A DNA stretch of 64,000 nt from the NCBI GenBank assembly GCA_031292035.1, contig JARLHX010000387.1, positions 1-64,000 of the forward strand, in the 5' to 3' direction. The notes beneath the pieces are model-generated. The model ran no database searches and was not told where the DNA came from. It saw only the letters and a program-made list of their open reading frames with translations. Source of the DNA: Negativicutes bacterium (GTDB taxonomy: Bacteria; Bacillota_C; Negativicutes; Sporomusales_B; JARLHX01). How positions within the stretch are numbered: position 1 is the first letter of the stretch; each line of letters begins with the position of its first letter. Shown in pieces: positions 7,593 through 15,543 of this stretch. A program made the position numbers and the translations under genes.

Positions 7593-8519
7593 TTACAGTT
7601 TGTTGCTGCAACCCAGTACGTTGCTGATTTTATGTTTGACCATGGCTTTGATGGCGTCGCGGGCCGGGCGGAGGTATTCGCGGGGGTCAAACTTGTCGGG
7701 GTTGGTGGCGAGAAACTCGCGGATCGAGGAGGTCATTGCCAGACGGAGGTCGGTGTCGATATTAATTTTGCAGACCCCCATGGTGCCGGCTTTATTGAGC
7801 ATAGGTTCAGGCACGCCCTGGGCGCCGCCGATTTTGCCGCCGTACTGGTTGCATTTGGCGACGAATTCCGGCAGAACGGTGGAAGCGCCGTGGAGAACGA
7901 TGGGGAAGCCAGGCAGCAGGCTGGCGATTTTTTCGAGGCGGGCGAAATCGAGCTGGGGTTCGCCTTTGAATTTATAGGCCCCATGGCTGGTGCCGATGGC
8001 AATGGCCAGGGAATCGACGCCGGTCCGTTTAACGAATTCGACGGCTTGGTCCGGGTCGGTGTATGTAGCATCAGCGGCGCTGACCTTGACGGCGTCTTCG
8101 ACACCGGCCAGACGGCCCAGTTCGCCTTCGACGGTGACGCCGTGGGCGTGGGCATATTCGACCACTTTTTTGGTGATGGCGATGTTTTCTTCAAAGGCGT
8201 GTTTGGATCCGTCAATCATGACTGACGTAAAGCCGCCATCGACACAGGATTTACAGACTTCAAAATCTTCACCGTGGTCGAGATGCAGGCAGATGGGCAG
8301 GCCAGTATCTTCGACGGCGGCTTCGATCAGTTTCATCAGGTAGATGTGTTTCGCGTATTTGCGGGCTCCGGCCGAGACCTGCAGTATAACAGGGGCCTGT
8401 TCTTCTTTGGCGGCGTCGACAATACCCTGGATGATCTCCATGTTATTGACGTTGAAAGCGCCGATCGCATATTTTCCATAGGCTTTTTTAAACATTTCGG
8501 TGGACGTGACTAACGGCAT
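7593..8519 (-). CDS. fba: Class II fructose-1,6-bisphosphate aldolase
   Basis: This 308-residue enzyme cleaves fructose-1,6-bisphosphate into DHAP and glyceraldehyde-3-phosphate in glycolysis and gluconeogenesis. Class II metal-dependent motifs are present: the zinc-binding CLHLDHGEDFE block, VEGELG, AIGTSHGAYKF with its catalytic/Zn His, and VLHGAS; INIDTD is the phosphate-binding segment. Length is typical of the short class II form. ATG 8519 follows TTGGAGGG. The gene is monocistronic, with its own extended -10 promoter and terminator. Confidence 0.96.
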   Translation of the reverse strand: MPLVTSTEMFKKAYGKYAIGAFNVNNMEIIQGIVDAAKEEQAPVILQVSAGARKYAKHIYLMKLIEAAVEDTGLPICLHLDHGEDFEVCKSCVDGGFTSVMIDGSKHAFEENIAITKKVVEYAHAHGVTVEGELGRLAGVEDAVKVSAADATYTDPDQAVEFVKRTGVDSLAIAIGTSHGAYKFKGEPQLDFARLEKIASLLPGFPIVLHGASTVLPEFVAKCNQYGGKIGGAQGVPEPMLNKAGTMGVCKINIDTDLRLAMTSSIREFLATNPDKFDPREYLRPARDAIKAMVKHKISNVLGCSNKL

Positions 8520-8551
8520 CTGAATCCCTCCAATGTTTTTTCGATGAACTT

Positions 8552-8560
8552 ATTATACCA
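8552..8560 (-). promoter_or_regulatory. Extended -10 promoter of fba
   Basis: On the minus strand TGGTATAAT is an extended -10 element about 33 nt before the fba start. The -35 is weak, as tolerated for extended -10 promoters. Confidence 0.5.
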
Positions 8561-8599
8561 CAGATATATCAGTCTGAAGCACCTGCCTGGACAATTTTA

Positions 8600-9493
8600 C
8601 TAAAATTCAGTGATAATACCGGCGTGAGGTTTGGTCAGCAAAGAGGCGATGTCAGCGGGAAAGGGGCTTGAAAAGCTGAGAGCTTCGCCGCTGAGCGGAT
8701 GGGTGAAGGAAAGGGCGGCGGCGTGGAGGGCCTGGCGGCCGATGGCCGCAGTAGAGCCTCCGTACAGATCATCGCCGAGGATGGGGTGACCGATATGGCT
8801 GAGGTGTACCCGGATCTGGTGGGTCCGGCCGGTATGCAGGCGGAGCTTGACTACGCTGCATGGCCCGATGATTTGGACGGTTTCGTAGCAGGTGACTGCC
8901 GCTTGGCCGTCAGGCCGGACCATTCGTTCGATGATGCTGTCAGGGTGCCGGCCGATAGGGGCGTCGATGGTGCCGGCAGGGGGCTCGATGACGCCGCCGA
9001 TGACCGCCTGGTAGGTCCGTGCAATACCCAGGTCGCCGCCACGGGTGAGAAGATGCTGGAGATGCGGGTTTTTAGCGATCAGAATCAGGCCGGAGGTATT
9101 GCGGTCCAGGCGGTGAACCGGATGAAAGGAGGCTGCCGGATTCTGTGAACACAAATGATGCATGACGGCGTTGGCCAGGCTGGGACGGGTAGGATCGGTG
9201 GTGGGGTGGACCAAAAGTCCTGCCGGTTTGTCGACAACCAGCAGCCCTTCATCTTCGAAAACAATGGTGAGCGGCATGGCCAGCGGCTCGATCCGGCAGG
9301 CGGTCGGCCAGGTGATGGTGACAGTGTCGCCCGGGTTGACGAGGGTTTGCCAGGGGACGGCTTGTCCGTTGAGGCGGATGGCTCCATCCACCTTTTTTAA
9401 TTTGCGGCGCAGGGTTAGGGAAACATTCAGGCGCCGCAGCAAGTCCTTGAGCAACAGCGGCCCGTCGGACAGAGGCAGAGTGAAGTGATTCAT
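8600..9493 (-). CDS. RluA-family pseudouridine synthase
   Basis: A 297-residue enzyme that isomerises uridine in rRNA or tRNA. An N-terminal S4-like RNA-binding region (about 15-70, KDLLRRLNVSLTLRRKLKKV) precedes the catalytic domain, with VVDKPAGLLVHP and the active-site motif HRLDRNTSGL containing the catalytic Asp. HTGRTHQIRVHL is the third family motif. The exact target (RluC/RluD-like) cannot be decided. The start has GAAGGA upstream. Confidence 0.92.
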   Translation of the reverse strand: MNHFTLPLSDGPLLLKDLLRRLNVSLTLRRKLKKVDGAIRLNGQAVPWQTLVNPGDTVTITWPTACRIEPLAMPLTIVFEDEGLLVVDKPAGLLVHPTTDPTRPSLANAVMHHLCSQNPAASFHPVHRLDRNTSGLILIAKNPHLQHLLTRGGDLGIARTYQAVIGGVIEPPAGTIDAPIGRHPDSIIERMVRPDGQAAVTCYETVQIIGPCSVVKLRLHTGRTHQIRVHLSHIGHPILGDDLYGGSTAAIGRQALHAAALSFTHPLSGEALSFSSPFPADIASLLTKPHAGIITEF

Positions 9494-9551
9494 AGCACAT
9501 TCCTTCGCTTGATATCATAGTATTTCGCGGAGGGGAGAGAAAAATCCTGGC

Positions 9552-9580
9552 AAAAAAATACTGCCTGTTGCAGGCAGTTT
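9552..9580 (-). terminator. Terminator after the 9584-10051 gene
   Basis: The stem ACTGCCTG/CAGGCAGT has a 3-nt loop and seven T on the minus strand. It separates the helical orphan from the pseudouridine synthase gene. Confidence 0.85.
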
Positions 9581-9583
9581 TGG

Positions 9584-10051
9584 TCATAGCGTATTTTGAA
9601 TCATTTCGATCAATTCAGCCATATGTTCTCTTTCGACGGTCATGGATTCTCTGAGATATTCGCTCATCGGGTTTCCGAGGCCGCCGTATATGTCCCAAAA
9701 CCGGCGATGGCGGCGGGTCAATGCCTGCAATAGGAGCAACTGGAGGTGATGCTGGCCGAATTGTTGACCGGCTTGATCGACGGCTTCGCTGTCCTGGGCG
9801 CGGTTGTCGTGTTTACTCATGACGGTGGCCATGGTCTCGTCATGCATTGTGATCATATGCAGTACATCTTGGTAAGCGTTCCAGTGATTCAGCGCGATCT
9901 CATCCAAACCGTCCCGCATGGTGCCGGCCGCCTGCTCGGCTGCAACCAGCGCCGTGCGCATCAATTCAAGCTGCTCCATCGCTTCCTGATGCAGCCGCCG
10001 CATGTGCTCGATATCCAGCGTAACATATCTCCGGTCACGTGTTTTCCTCAC
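9584..10051 (-). CDS. Helical hypothetical protein
   Basis: A 155-residue protein starting at GTG 10051 behind an ideal AAGGAGGGG site. It has no signal or membrane segment and appears almost wholly helical, with repeated Met, His and Glu residues (LDIEHMRRLHQEAMEQLELMR and a His/Met-rich centre near LHMITMHDETMATVMSKHD). The spacing of His, Glu and Met could suit metal binding or a helical bundle. No family recognised. Confidence 0.72.
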   Translation of the reverse strand: MRKTRDRRYVTLDIEHMRRLHQEAMEQLELMRTALVAAEQAAGTMRDGLDEIALNHWNAYQDVLHMITMHDETMATVMSKHDNRAQDSEAVDQAGQQFGQHHLQLLLLQALTRRHRRFWDIYGGLGNPMSEYLRESMTVEREHMAELIEMIQNTL

Positions 10052-10121
10052 GGCAACCCCTCCTTCACGGGATTTTTTTATAGTTTATGCCGATCGGAAA
10101 ACAGATGTGCGATTTTCGCCT

Positions 10122-10442
10122 TTACTTAAAGGGAGCAATAAACCGGAGCATGCAGAGGGGTACATGCATCGACAGGCATCTGCGGCGAACGGTAACGTTG
10201 ACAATGATGAAATCGCAACCAACATAGCAGAGGGTGCCACAAAAGCTTTCTCTGCCGCATATTCTGGCATCAACCGAGAAGATAACTTCACAGCCCAGTA
10301 AGCACAGGATGCGGTCTTTCAGGCTTTCGCGATGGAAATCGTACATTTTGTAAGGGAATTCTTCGCAACAGTTAACCATGTACTCTTCCGGACAGGGCTC
10401 CATGGGACCATCCTGGTACCAGTGCGGATATTTGAAATCCAT
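10122..10442 (-). CDS. Cys-containing hypothetical protein
   Basis: A 106-residue protein starting at ATG 10442, with AAAGGAGG 13 nt upstream. The N-terminal third is acidic and aromatic with a Cys cluster (MEPCPEEYMVNCCEEFPY). The rest carries CLLGCEV, CGRESFCGTLCYVGCDFIIVN and a basic, Met/Cys-rich tail. Nine or more cysteines in 106 residues suggest metal binding or a redox role. No family recognised. It competes with shorter plus-strand frames that lack ribosome sites. Confidence 0.6.
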   Translation of the reverse strand: MDFKYPHWYQDGPMEPCPEEYMVNCCEEFPYKMYDFHRESLKDRILCLLGCEVIFSVDARICGRESFCGTLCYVGCDFIIVNVTVRRRCLSMHVPLCMLRFIAPFK

Positions 10443-10787
10443 AGGCCTAGTATCCTCCTTTATTTTTGTTGTGCAACACTGATCAGTTTAGTGTCTACCT
10501 GCTACATCATATGACGTTCTAAAACATAATGTTCCTGTTCGTCAACACCCCAAAAGCGGCGTGTGCGGCATTTTTTCCGAGGGGAAAACACAGTTCAGTT
10601 TTGGGGACAGCCAAGCAAATTTTTGCAGCAGGCAACGGAATGATTGGCGGTTCAGGCAGGGAAATTTCGTTAGGGCGCGAATCTATCAAACGTGCGGTTT
10701 GGAACGCCCCTGCCCCGGTAGAGGCTGTGCGGCAAAATGATTAAAGCAAAATAAGCGGGGGAATGATCCCTAGCACAGGAGATATAC
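10443..10787. other. Intergenic region, nothing firm
   Basis: A 345-bp divergent region. A 71-codon plus-strand frame at 10529-10744 has no ribosome site and a composition unlike a protein, so I do not call it. No riboswitch or tRNA was recognised. The promoters of the two flanking genes presumably lie here. Confidence 0.4.
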
Positions 10788-11039
10788 ATGGAAATCGGTC
10801 AATATATCAATGTGATTGTCATCGGCTTTTTAGTGTGGCTGACAATCGCTCCAAGATCAGGCAGACCTCACTATGGCGAAACCTTTTTAGCGTATATGGC
10901 GGCCCTTTTGCTCAGCCTTATCGCGAGTTCGGAGATCATGATGATCAAACCGGTGGCCTTCTTTTTCACAATCGGCGGAGTTCTCGCTTTTTGCTATGTG
11001 CTGGCCCGTTCTATGGTCGTCATCAGGATTAAGAAATAA
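10788..11039 (+). CDS. Small three-helix membrane protein
   Basis: An 83-residue hydrophobic protein behind AGGAGA, 6 nt before ATG. Three probable membrane segments: about 5-23, 31-48 and 54-75, with a basic C-terminus (RIKK). No family recognised. It is followed by its own terminator. Confidence 0.7.
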   Translation: MEIGQYINVIVIGFLVWLTIAPRSGRPHYGETFLAYMAALLLSLIASSEIMMIKPVAFFFTIGGVLAFCYVLARSMVVIRIKK

Positions 11040-11080
11040 CAGTCGGTCAGCCTCGATGGAGACCAGGCTGTTATTTTTTA
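11034..11080 (+). terminator. Terminator after small membrane protein
   Basis: The outer stem AAATAACAG/CTGTTATTT with an inner GGTC/GACC pair is followed by T6. It overlaps the stop codon. Confidence 0.75.
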
Positions 11081-11189
11081 AAAGTTAATTTAAAATAATT
11101 ATTAAAAAATAATATATATCTAGAAGGATTTTTCCGGTTAGTGGATAATATATTGGTATATAATATTAAAAATTTAGGGAGGAATCACC

Positions 11190-11585
11190 ATGAAGTTTGC
11201 AGAGTTAGTACAAAGCGCAGACTGGAAGACCGAAAAACACGTACCGGTGATCGAGGCCCCTGCTACGGCTAAAGCCGGCGAAGCCGTCACAGTAAAGGTT
11301 TCGGTAGGGAAGGAAATCGCCCATCCCAACACAACCGAGCACCATATCCGTTGGATTAAACTTTATTTTAAACCCGAGGGCGGGAAGTTCGCTTATGAAG
11401 TGGCTTCTGCTGAATTTACGGCCCATGGTGAATCCACCGATGGGGCCAACAAGGGGCCGGTGTATAGTGATCCTGTCGCCAGTGCGGCGTTGAAACTGAG
11501 TGTTTCAGGAACCCTGGTCGCAACCTCCTATTGTAATATTCACGGGCTTTGGGAAAGTTCCCAACCGATCACAATTCAGGGCTAA
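11190..11585 (+). CDS. Superoxide reductase (neelaredoxin type)
   Basis: A 131-residue non-heme iron protein that reduces superoxide to hydrogen peroxide without making oxygen, as in anaerobes. The Fe centre ligands are visible: H17 in EKHVPVIE, H45 and H51 in AHPNTTEHHIRW, C115 and H118 in SYCNIHGLW. The K16 beside H17 matches the catalytic Lys. There is no N-terminal desulforedoxin domain, so it is the one-iron form. The upstream region is very AT-rich with TATAAT at 11159-11164 and an AGGGAGG ribosome site. Monocistronic. Confidence 0.93.
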   Translation: MKFAELVQSADWKTEKHVPVIEAPATAKAGEAVTVKVSVGKEIAHPNTTEHHIRWIKLYFKPEGGKFAYEVASAEFTAHGESTDGANKGPVYSDPVASAALKLSVSGTLVATSYCNIHGLWESSQPITIQG

Positions 11586-11586
11586 G

Positions 11587-11621
11587 AAAAGACCCGGCGT
11601 GAAGCCGGGTCTTCTTTTTTT
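11587..11621 (+). terminator. Terminator after superoxide reductase
   Basis: The stem AAGACCCGGC/GCCGGGTCTT is followed by T-rich sequence. Confidence 0.88.
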
Positions 11622-11724
11622 ATGGCCCAAAGCAATAAAATGTGCATTGCCAGGAGGAGAATGTGCGCATATGAAGAATAACTAATTTTATGCCAAAACA
11701 AATGGACCAAAGAGGAGGATACGA

Positions 11725-12957
11725 ATGGCGCTAGTTGTAAAGAAATTTGGCGGCAGTTCGGTTGCTACGCCGGAAAAAATTCTGGCAGTAGCCGAGCGGG
11801 TTTTACGCGATAAAGCGCAGGCAGACAAGGTTGTTGTGGTGGTTTCAGCGATGGGCGACAGCACCGATGATTTGATTTCTCTGGCAAAGGCAATCATCGG
11901 CAATCCCTACGGCCGGGAAATGGATATGTTGCTGTCCACTGGTGAGCAGGTATCGATTGCCCTTTTGGCGATGGCCTTTGAGCGGCTTGGCCATCCTGCC
12001 GTGTCGTTTACCGGGTTCCAGGCCGGTATCGCCACTACCACCGCTCCTGGCAAAGCCAAAATAACCGGAATTAAGCCGGATAGGGTATTTCAGGAACTGA
12101 ACAAGGGGAAAATTGTCGTAGTGGCAGGTTTTCAGGGGATGACCCCCGAAGGAGACATTACGACACTGGGACGCGGTGGTTCTGATACGACTGCGGTGGC
12201 TTTGGCCGGTGCCCTCAAAGCCGATGTGTGCGAGATTTACACCGATGTTGACGGGGTGTACTCCGCTGATCCCCGGGTTGTCAAAAGGGCCAGACGGATG
12301 CAGGAAGTTACATATAATGAGATGCTGGAGATGGCCAGGCTTGGCGCTGTAGTGATGCAGCCGCGGGCGGTGGAGATGGGCAAGCACTTTGGGGTTCCGG
12401 TCCATGTTCGCTCCACCTTCAGCAATCAACCAGGGACAATTATCAGGGAGGAATATACGATGGAAGAGAAAGAATTTATCATCCGAGGGGTTACTCATGA
12501 TACCAATGTAGCCAAAATCGCGATCCTGGGAGTGCCTGACAAGCCCGGCATCGCCTATAAAATCTTTTCCGTGCTGGCAAAAGCCAACATCGACGTCGAT
12601 ATGATTGTCCAAAGCATTCGTAACGCCGATAAAAATATCAATGATATTGTATTCACCATCGCCAAACCTGATCTGATTCAGGCCAAGGCGATCATCGAGC
12701 AATCGGCCAAAGAAATGGGCTTTCTCGGGGTGGAGATTGAAGAAAATGTGGCTAAAGTATCTGTCGTTGGCGCTGGCATGTACGGCAGTCCAGGTATTGC
12801 CGCCAACATGTTCGGCGCGCTGGCTGACGCCGGTGTCAATATCGAAGTCATCAGCACCTCGGAAATCAGCATTTCCTGCCTGATTCAGGCTGATAAGGTA
12901 AAAGAAGCTGTTAACGCCATTCACGCCCGTTTCTTTAAGGATCAGCCAGAAAAGTAG
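11725..12957 (+). CDS. lysC: Aspartate kinase, alpha subunit
   Basis: This 410-residue enzyme phosphorylates aspartate, the first step to lysine/diaminopimelate, threonine and methionine. The amino acid kinase domain shows KKFGGSSV at the N-terminus, the STGEQVS block and GRGGSDTTA, with EIYTDVDGVYSADPR following. Two ACT domains occupy about 260-400 and are the usual site of end-product inhibition. The ribosome site is AGAGGAGG. An internal, in-frame start at 12460 with its own ribosome site probably yields a separate regulatory subunit, as in Bacillus aspartokinase II. No lysine riboswitch was found in the short upstream gap. Confidence 0.96.
   Translation: MALVVKKFGGSSVATPEKILAVAERVLRDKAQADKVVVVVSAMGDSTDDLISLAKAIIGNPYGREMDMLLSTGEQVSIALLAMAFERLGHPAVSFTGFQAGIATTTAPGKAKITGIKPDRVFQELNKGKIVVVAGFQGMTPEGDITTLGRGGSDTTAVALAGALKADVCEIYTDVDGVYSADPRVVKRARRMQEVTYNEMLEMARLGAVVMQPRAVEMGKHFGVPVHVRSTFSNQPGTIIREEYTMEEKEFIIRGVTHDTNVAKIAILGVPDKPGIAYKIFSVLAKANIDVDMIVQSIRNADKNINDIVFTIAKPDLIQAKAIIEQSAKEMGFLGVEIEENVAKVSVVGAGMYGSPGIAANMFGALADAGVNIEVISTSEISISCLIQADKVKEAVNAIHARFFKDQPEK
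12460..12957 (+). CDS. Aspartate kinase beta subunit from internal start
   Basis: An in-frame ATG at 12460 (MEEKEFIIRG) lies 8 nt after GGGAGG (12446-12451), inside lysC. It would give a 165-residue protein containing only the two ACT domains. Bacillus subtilis makes alpha and beta aspartokinase II subunits this way (established knowledge); here it is inferred from site quality and position at the domain boundary. Confidence 0.6.
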   Translation: MEEKEFIIRGVTHDTNVAKIAILGVPDKPGIAYKIFSVLAKANIDVDMIVQSIRNADKNINDIVFTIAKPDLIQAKAIIEQSAKEMGFLGVEIEENVAKVSVVGAGMYGSPGIAANMFGALADAGVNIEVISTSEISISCLIQADKVKEAVNAIHARFFKDQPEK

Positions 12958-12975
12958 TTGCCGACATCGCGAATA

Positions 12976-13006
12976 CAAAGCGCCCTCAGGGGCGTTTTTG
13001 CTTTGT
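12976..13006 (+). terminator. First terminator after lysC
   Basis: The stem CGCCC/GGGCG lies inside an ACAAAGC/GCTTTGT outer repeat, with TTTTT in the 3' arm. Confidence 0.75.
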
Positions 13007-13037
13007 CGATGACAATTTCTGAAAATTTTAATAAACG

Positions 13038-13064
13038 AAGCGACCCTTAGGGGTCGCTTTTATT
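13038..13064 (+). terminator. Second terminator after lysC
   Basis: The stem AAGCGACCC/GGGTCGCTT has loop TTAG and a T-run. It is a tandem back-up to the terminator at 12976. Confidence 0.8.
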
Positions 13065-13151
13065 TGGCCAGATTTTTCAATGTATGACCTCATCTTTTTA
13101 AGCCATTCTATAAATGGGTACCCAAACTTTTAAAATAGGAGGTTTTGCTTA

Positions 13152-13412
13152 ATGTCGAGAAGCAACAAGCCTGTGAATCCTGCTGCTCAGCAAGCACTTG
13201 ACCGGCTGAAAAACGAAACCGCTGCCGAACTCGGCTTGACCAATTATCAAAACACCTACAAAGGCGCCCTGACATCAGCTGACAACGGCCGGGTAGGTGG
13301 CCAGATGGTCAAAAAAATGATCCAGTCTCAAGAACAACAATATGGCGGGCAGCAGGGACAGACCGGGCAAACCGGCCAGACGCTGACTCAGAAGAACAAT
13401 CTCAACAAGTAG
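13152..13412 (+). CDS. Alpha/beta-type small acid-soluble spore protein
   Basis: An 86-residue DNA-binding spore protein. Typical SASP blocks are present: ALDRLKNETAAELGL near the N-terminus, including the Glu of the GPR protease recognition segment, and GRVGGQMVKKMIQ, the DNA-binding C-terminal helix. The tail is Gln/Gly/Thr-rich with a short GQTGQTGQT repeat. Such proteins coat spore DNA and protect it from UV and heat, and are made in the forespore under sigma-G. The gene stands alone with an AGGAGG site and its own terminator. Confidence 0.95.
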   Translation: MSRSNKPVNPAAQQALDRLKNETAAELGLTNYQNTYKGALTSADNGRVGGQMVKKMIQSQEQQYGGQQGQTGQTGQTLTQKNNLNK

Positions 13413-13418
13413 TTTGCC

Positions 13419-13445
13419 AAGCAGGCCTCACGGCCTGCTTTTTCC
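13419..13445 (+). terminator. Terminator after SASP gene
   Basis: The stem AAGCAGGCC/GGCCTGCTT has a short loop, followed by TTT. Confidence 0.85.
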
Positions 13446-13536
13446 CTGCCTGTTTGGCGAAAAATTACCGGCTTGACAGGAATAATCCGCCAAATCCAGA
13501 ATGAAAGATAAGAACAACAAAACGAGGAGGATCAGT

Positions 13537-14001
13537 ATGCCGAAAAAATGGTTGACCGAAGCCGAAGCGCGAGAATATCTGGCTGCTAATAATGAGGGGC
13601 GTCTGGCTACGACAGGCTCCGATGGCCAGCCCTATATCACGCCGTTAAATTATATTTTTTATGAGGGAAGCATTTTGTTTCATTGCGCGCTAAAGGGCCG
13701 TAAACTGGACAACATCAAGGAAAACGACCGGGTCTGTTTCGAGGTGAGCCGGACAGAGAAGAATGTATTTGCGGCCGAAACCTGTAAATGCAGTACCCGC
13801 TATATATCGGTGCTGGCTTTTGGCAGGGCCCGGCTGATCGATACAGCGGCTGACAAGGTGCGGATTCTCAACGCTATCTCGGACAAGTTTGCCGCCGGCC
13901 GGCCCTATCAGCCGGTAACCGCCGCCGGGGCCGGAGGTTGCATCGTGGTGGAAATCGTCGTTGAGGAAATTAGCGGAAAGCGCAACGTTGATCCGCAATA
14001 A
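13537..14001 (+). CDS. Pyridoxamine 5'-phosphate oxidase family protein
   Basis: A 154-residue split-barrel flavin-binding protein. The family signature GRLATTGSDGQPYITPLNYIF is near the N-terminus, followed by LFHCALKGRKLDNI and a C-terminal barrel strand IVVEIVVEEISGK. Such NimA/PNPOx-like proteins bind FMN or related cofactors; the substrate is unknown. ATG 13537 is used because CGAGGAGG precedes it; the longer frame from 13501 has no site. Confidence 0.86.
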   Translation: MPKKWLTEAEAREYLAANNEGRLATTGSDGQPYITPLNYIFYEGSILFHCALKGRKLDNIKENDRVCFEVSRTEKNVFAAETCKCSTRYISVLAFGRARLIDTAADKVRILNAISDKFAAGRPYQPVTAAGAGGCIVVEIVVEEISGKRNVDPQ

Positions 14002-14089
14002 CCGCGTGAAAAAGGATTTCGGCAGTCAATAGAAAAATATAACATGGTTAAACTATTTGAGATTGAATTTGGGAAAAGAGGTGGCTTCG

Positions 14090-15382
14090 GTGTCCACGGC
14101 ATTAATCAAAAATCTCGCCCGTCATGTCGGCGAGGAAGTTACGGTTCAGGGCTGGCTTTATAATTTACGGTCTTCCGGTAAAATCATGTTTCTGATTGTC
14201 CGGGACGGGACCGGCCTGATGCAAGGAGTCCTGGTCAAAAAGGAGGTTGGCGAAGAACTATTTGAGCAAGCCAATACTCTGACGCAGGAAAGTTCACTCA
14301 AGGTTACTGGGATTGTGCGCGAGGAAGCACGGTCGGTAGGCGGCTTTGAGATGACGGTCACCGGTCTTGAGATCGTAGGGATTGCCGAGGAATACCCTAT
14401 TACTCATAAGGAGCATGGGGTAGAGTTTCTGGCGGAGCGCCGCCATCTTTGGATCCGCACCCCCCGGCAGACGGCGATTTTACGTATCCGCTCGGAGATC
14501 GAGCAGGCTTTTCGCACCTTTTTTTATGAGCGGGATTTCGTGCTGGCCGACGCTCCGGTGATTACCCCGGCCGCCTGTGAGGGCACCACCACTTTGTTCG
14601 AGCTGGATTACCACGGCGACAAAGCCTTCTTGTCGCAAAGCGGCCAGCTGTACAATGAGGCCACAGCCATGGCGTTGGGACGGATTTATTGCTTCGGGCC
14701 GACTTTCCGGGCCGAAAAATCCAAAACCCGCCGCCACCTAATGGAGTTTTGGATGATCGAGGCCGAAATGGCTTACTTCGATATGGATGACAATATGCGG
14801 CTACAGGAAGAAATGCTTCATTATGTCATCCAGCGGGTGCTGACCCGCTGTACCCAGGAACTCAAAACGCTGGAGCGCGACGTAGCCCGATTGGAGCGGA
14901 TTACTTTGCCTTTCCCGCGCATAAGCTATACCGAGGCGGTGGAAATCCTCCGGAAAGCAGGGGAAGAATTCACCTGGGGCGATGATTTCGGCGCACCGCA
15001 CGAGACGATTATCTCCAGTCAGTTTGACGCCCCGGTGTTTGTTCACCGCTATCCCACCGAAATCAAGGCCTTTTACATGAAGCCTGATCCAAATGACCCG
15101 AAAGTAGTGCTGGGAGCTGATCTTTTAGCCCCAGAGGGCTATGGCGAGATCATCGGCGGCGGGCAGCGGATGGATGACCTGAAACTGCTGGAACAGCGCA
15201 TCGCCGAGCATAAGCTGCCGCAGGAAGCCTTTGAATGGTATCTTGATCTTCGGCGCTACGGATCGGTGCCTCACTCCGGCTTCGGACTGGGGATCGAACG
15301 AACGGTGGCCTGGCTATGCGGCCTGGATCATATCCGCGAAACCATACCTTTCCCGCGGATGCTGCACAAAATGTATCCGTAA
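14090..15382 (+). CDS. asnS: Asparaginyl-tRNA synthetase
   Basis: A 430-residue class IIb aminoacyl-tRNA synthetase. The N-terminal OB-fold ([26 protein letters not shown]) binds the anticodon. The catalytic domain has [31 protein letters not shown], motif 2 ([25 protein letters not shown]) and motif 3 ([12 protein letters not shown]). The residues and length favour AsnRS over AspRS, though the archaeal-type Asp/Asn forms are close relatives. GTG 14090 follows AGAGGTGG; the longer frame starts from TTG 14057 without a site. No T-box was seen upstream. Confidence 0.92.
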   Translation: MSTALIKNLARHVGEEVTVQGWLYNLRSSGKIMFLIVRDGTGLMQGVLVKKEVGEELFEQANTLTQESSLKVTGIVREEARSVGGFEMTVTGLEIVGIAEEYPITHKEHGVEFLAERRHLWIRTPRQTAILRIRSEIEQAFRTFFYERDFVLADAPVITPAACEGTTTLFELDYHGDKAFLSQSGQLYNEATAMALGRIYCFGPTFRAEKSKTRRHLMEFWMIEAEMAYFDMDDNMRLQEEMLHYVIQRVLTRCTQELKTLERDVARLERITLPFPRISYTEAVEILRKAGEEFTWGDDFGAPHETIISSQFDAPVFVHRYPTEIKAFYMKPDPNDPKVVLGADLLAPEGYGEIIGGGQRMDDLKLLEQRIAEHKLPQEAFEWYLDLRRYGSVPHSGFGLGIERTVAWLCGLDHIRETIPFPRMLHKMYP

Positions 15383-15390
15383 CCGGCAGC

Positions 15391-15417
15391 TAACGCCACT
15401 TCGGACCGAGGTGGCGG
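15391..15417 (+). terminator. Hairpin after asnS
   Basis: The stem CGCCAC..CGAGGTGGCG is GC-rich but has no T-run, so termination may be weak or Rho-assisted. Confidence 0.45.
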
Positions 15418-15432
15418 CACCAGGCAAGAATA

Positions 15433-15444
15433 CTTGTATACAAG
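15433..15444. promoter_or_regulatory. Palindromic operator candidate CTTGTATACAAG
   Basis: A perfect 12-bp palindrome 100 bp before the aminotransferase gene. It resembles operators of GntR/FadR-family repressors. No GntR gene lies in the window, and a related half-palindrome occurs before the carboxyltransferase gene (23593-23601). Confidence 0.35.
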
Positions 15445-15543
15445 GTAATTTTGCGCTGAATTAGCAGGAAAAAGGTAAGATATGCCAAACATATGATAGG
15501 TATGTCAAAAGTTTATTTCATGAATCAATAAGGGGGAAATCAC

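Noticed and set aside
7584..8225. 213-codon plus-strand frame opposite fba
   Set aside because: It is antisense to a well-conserved aldolase; its composition reflects GC-rich third positions.
10529..10744. 71-codon plus-strand frame
   Set aside because: No ribosome site and no protein-like pattern; treated as intergenic.
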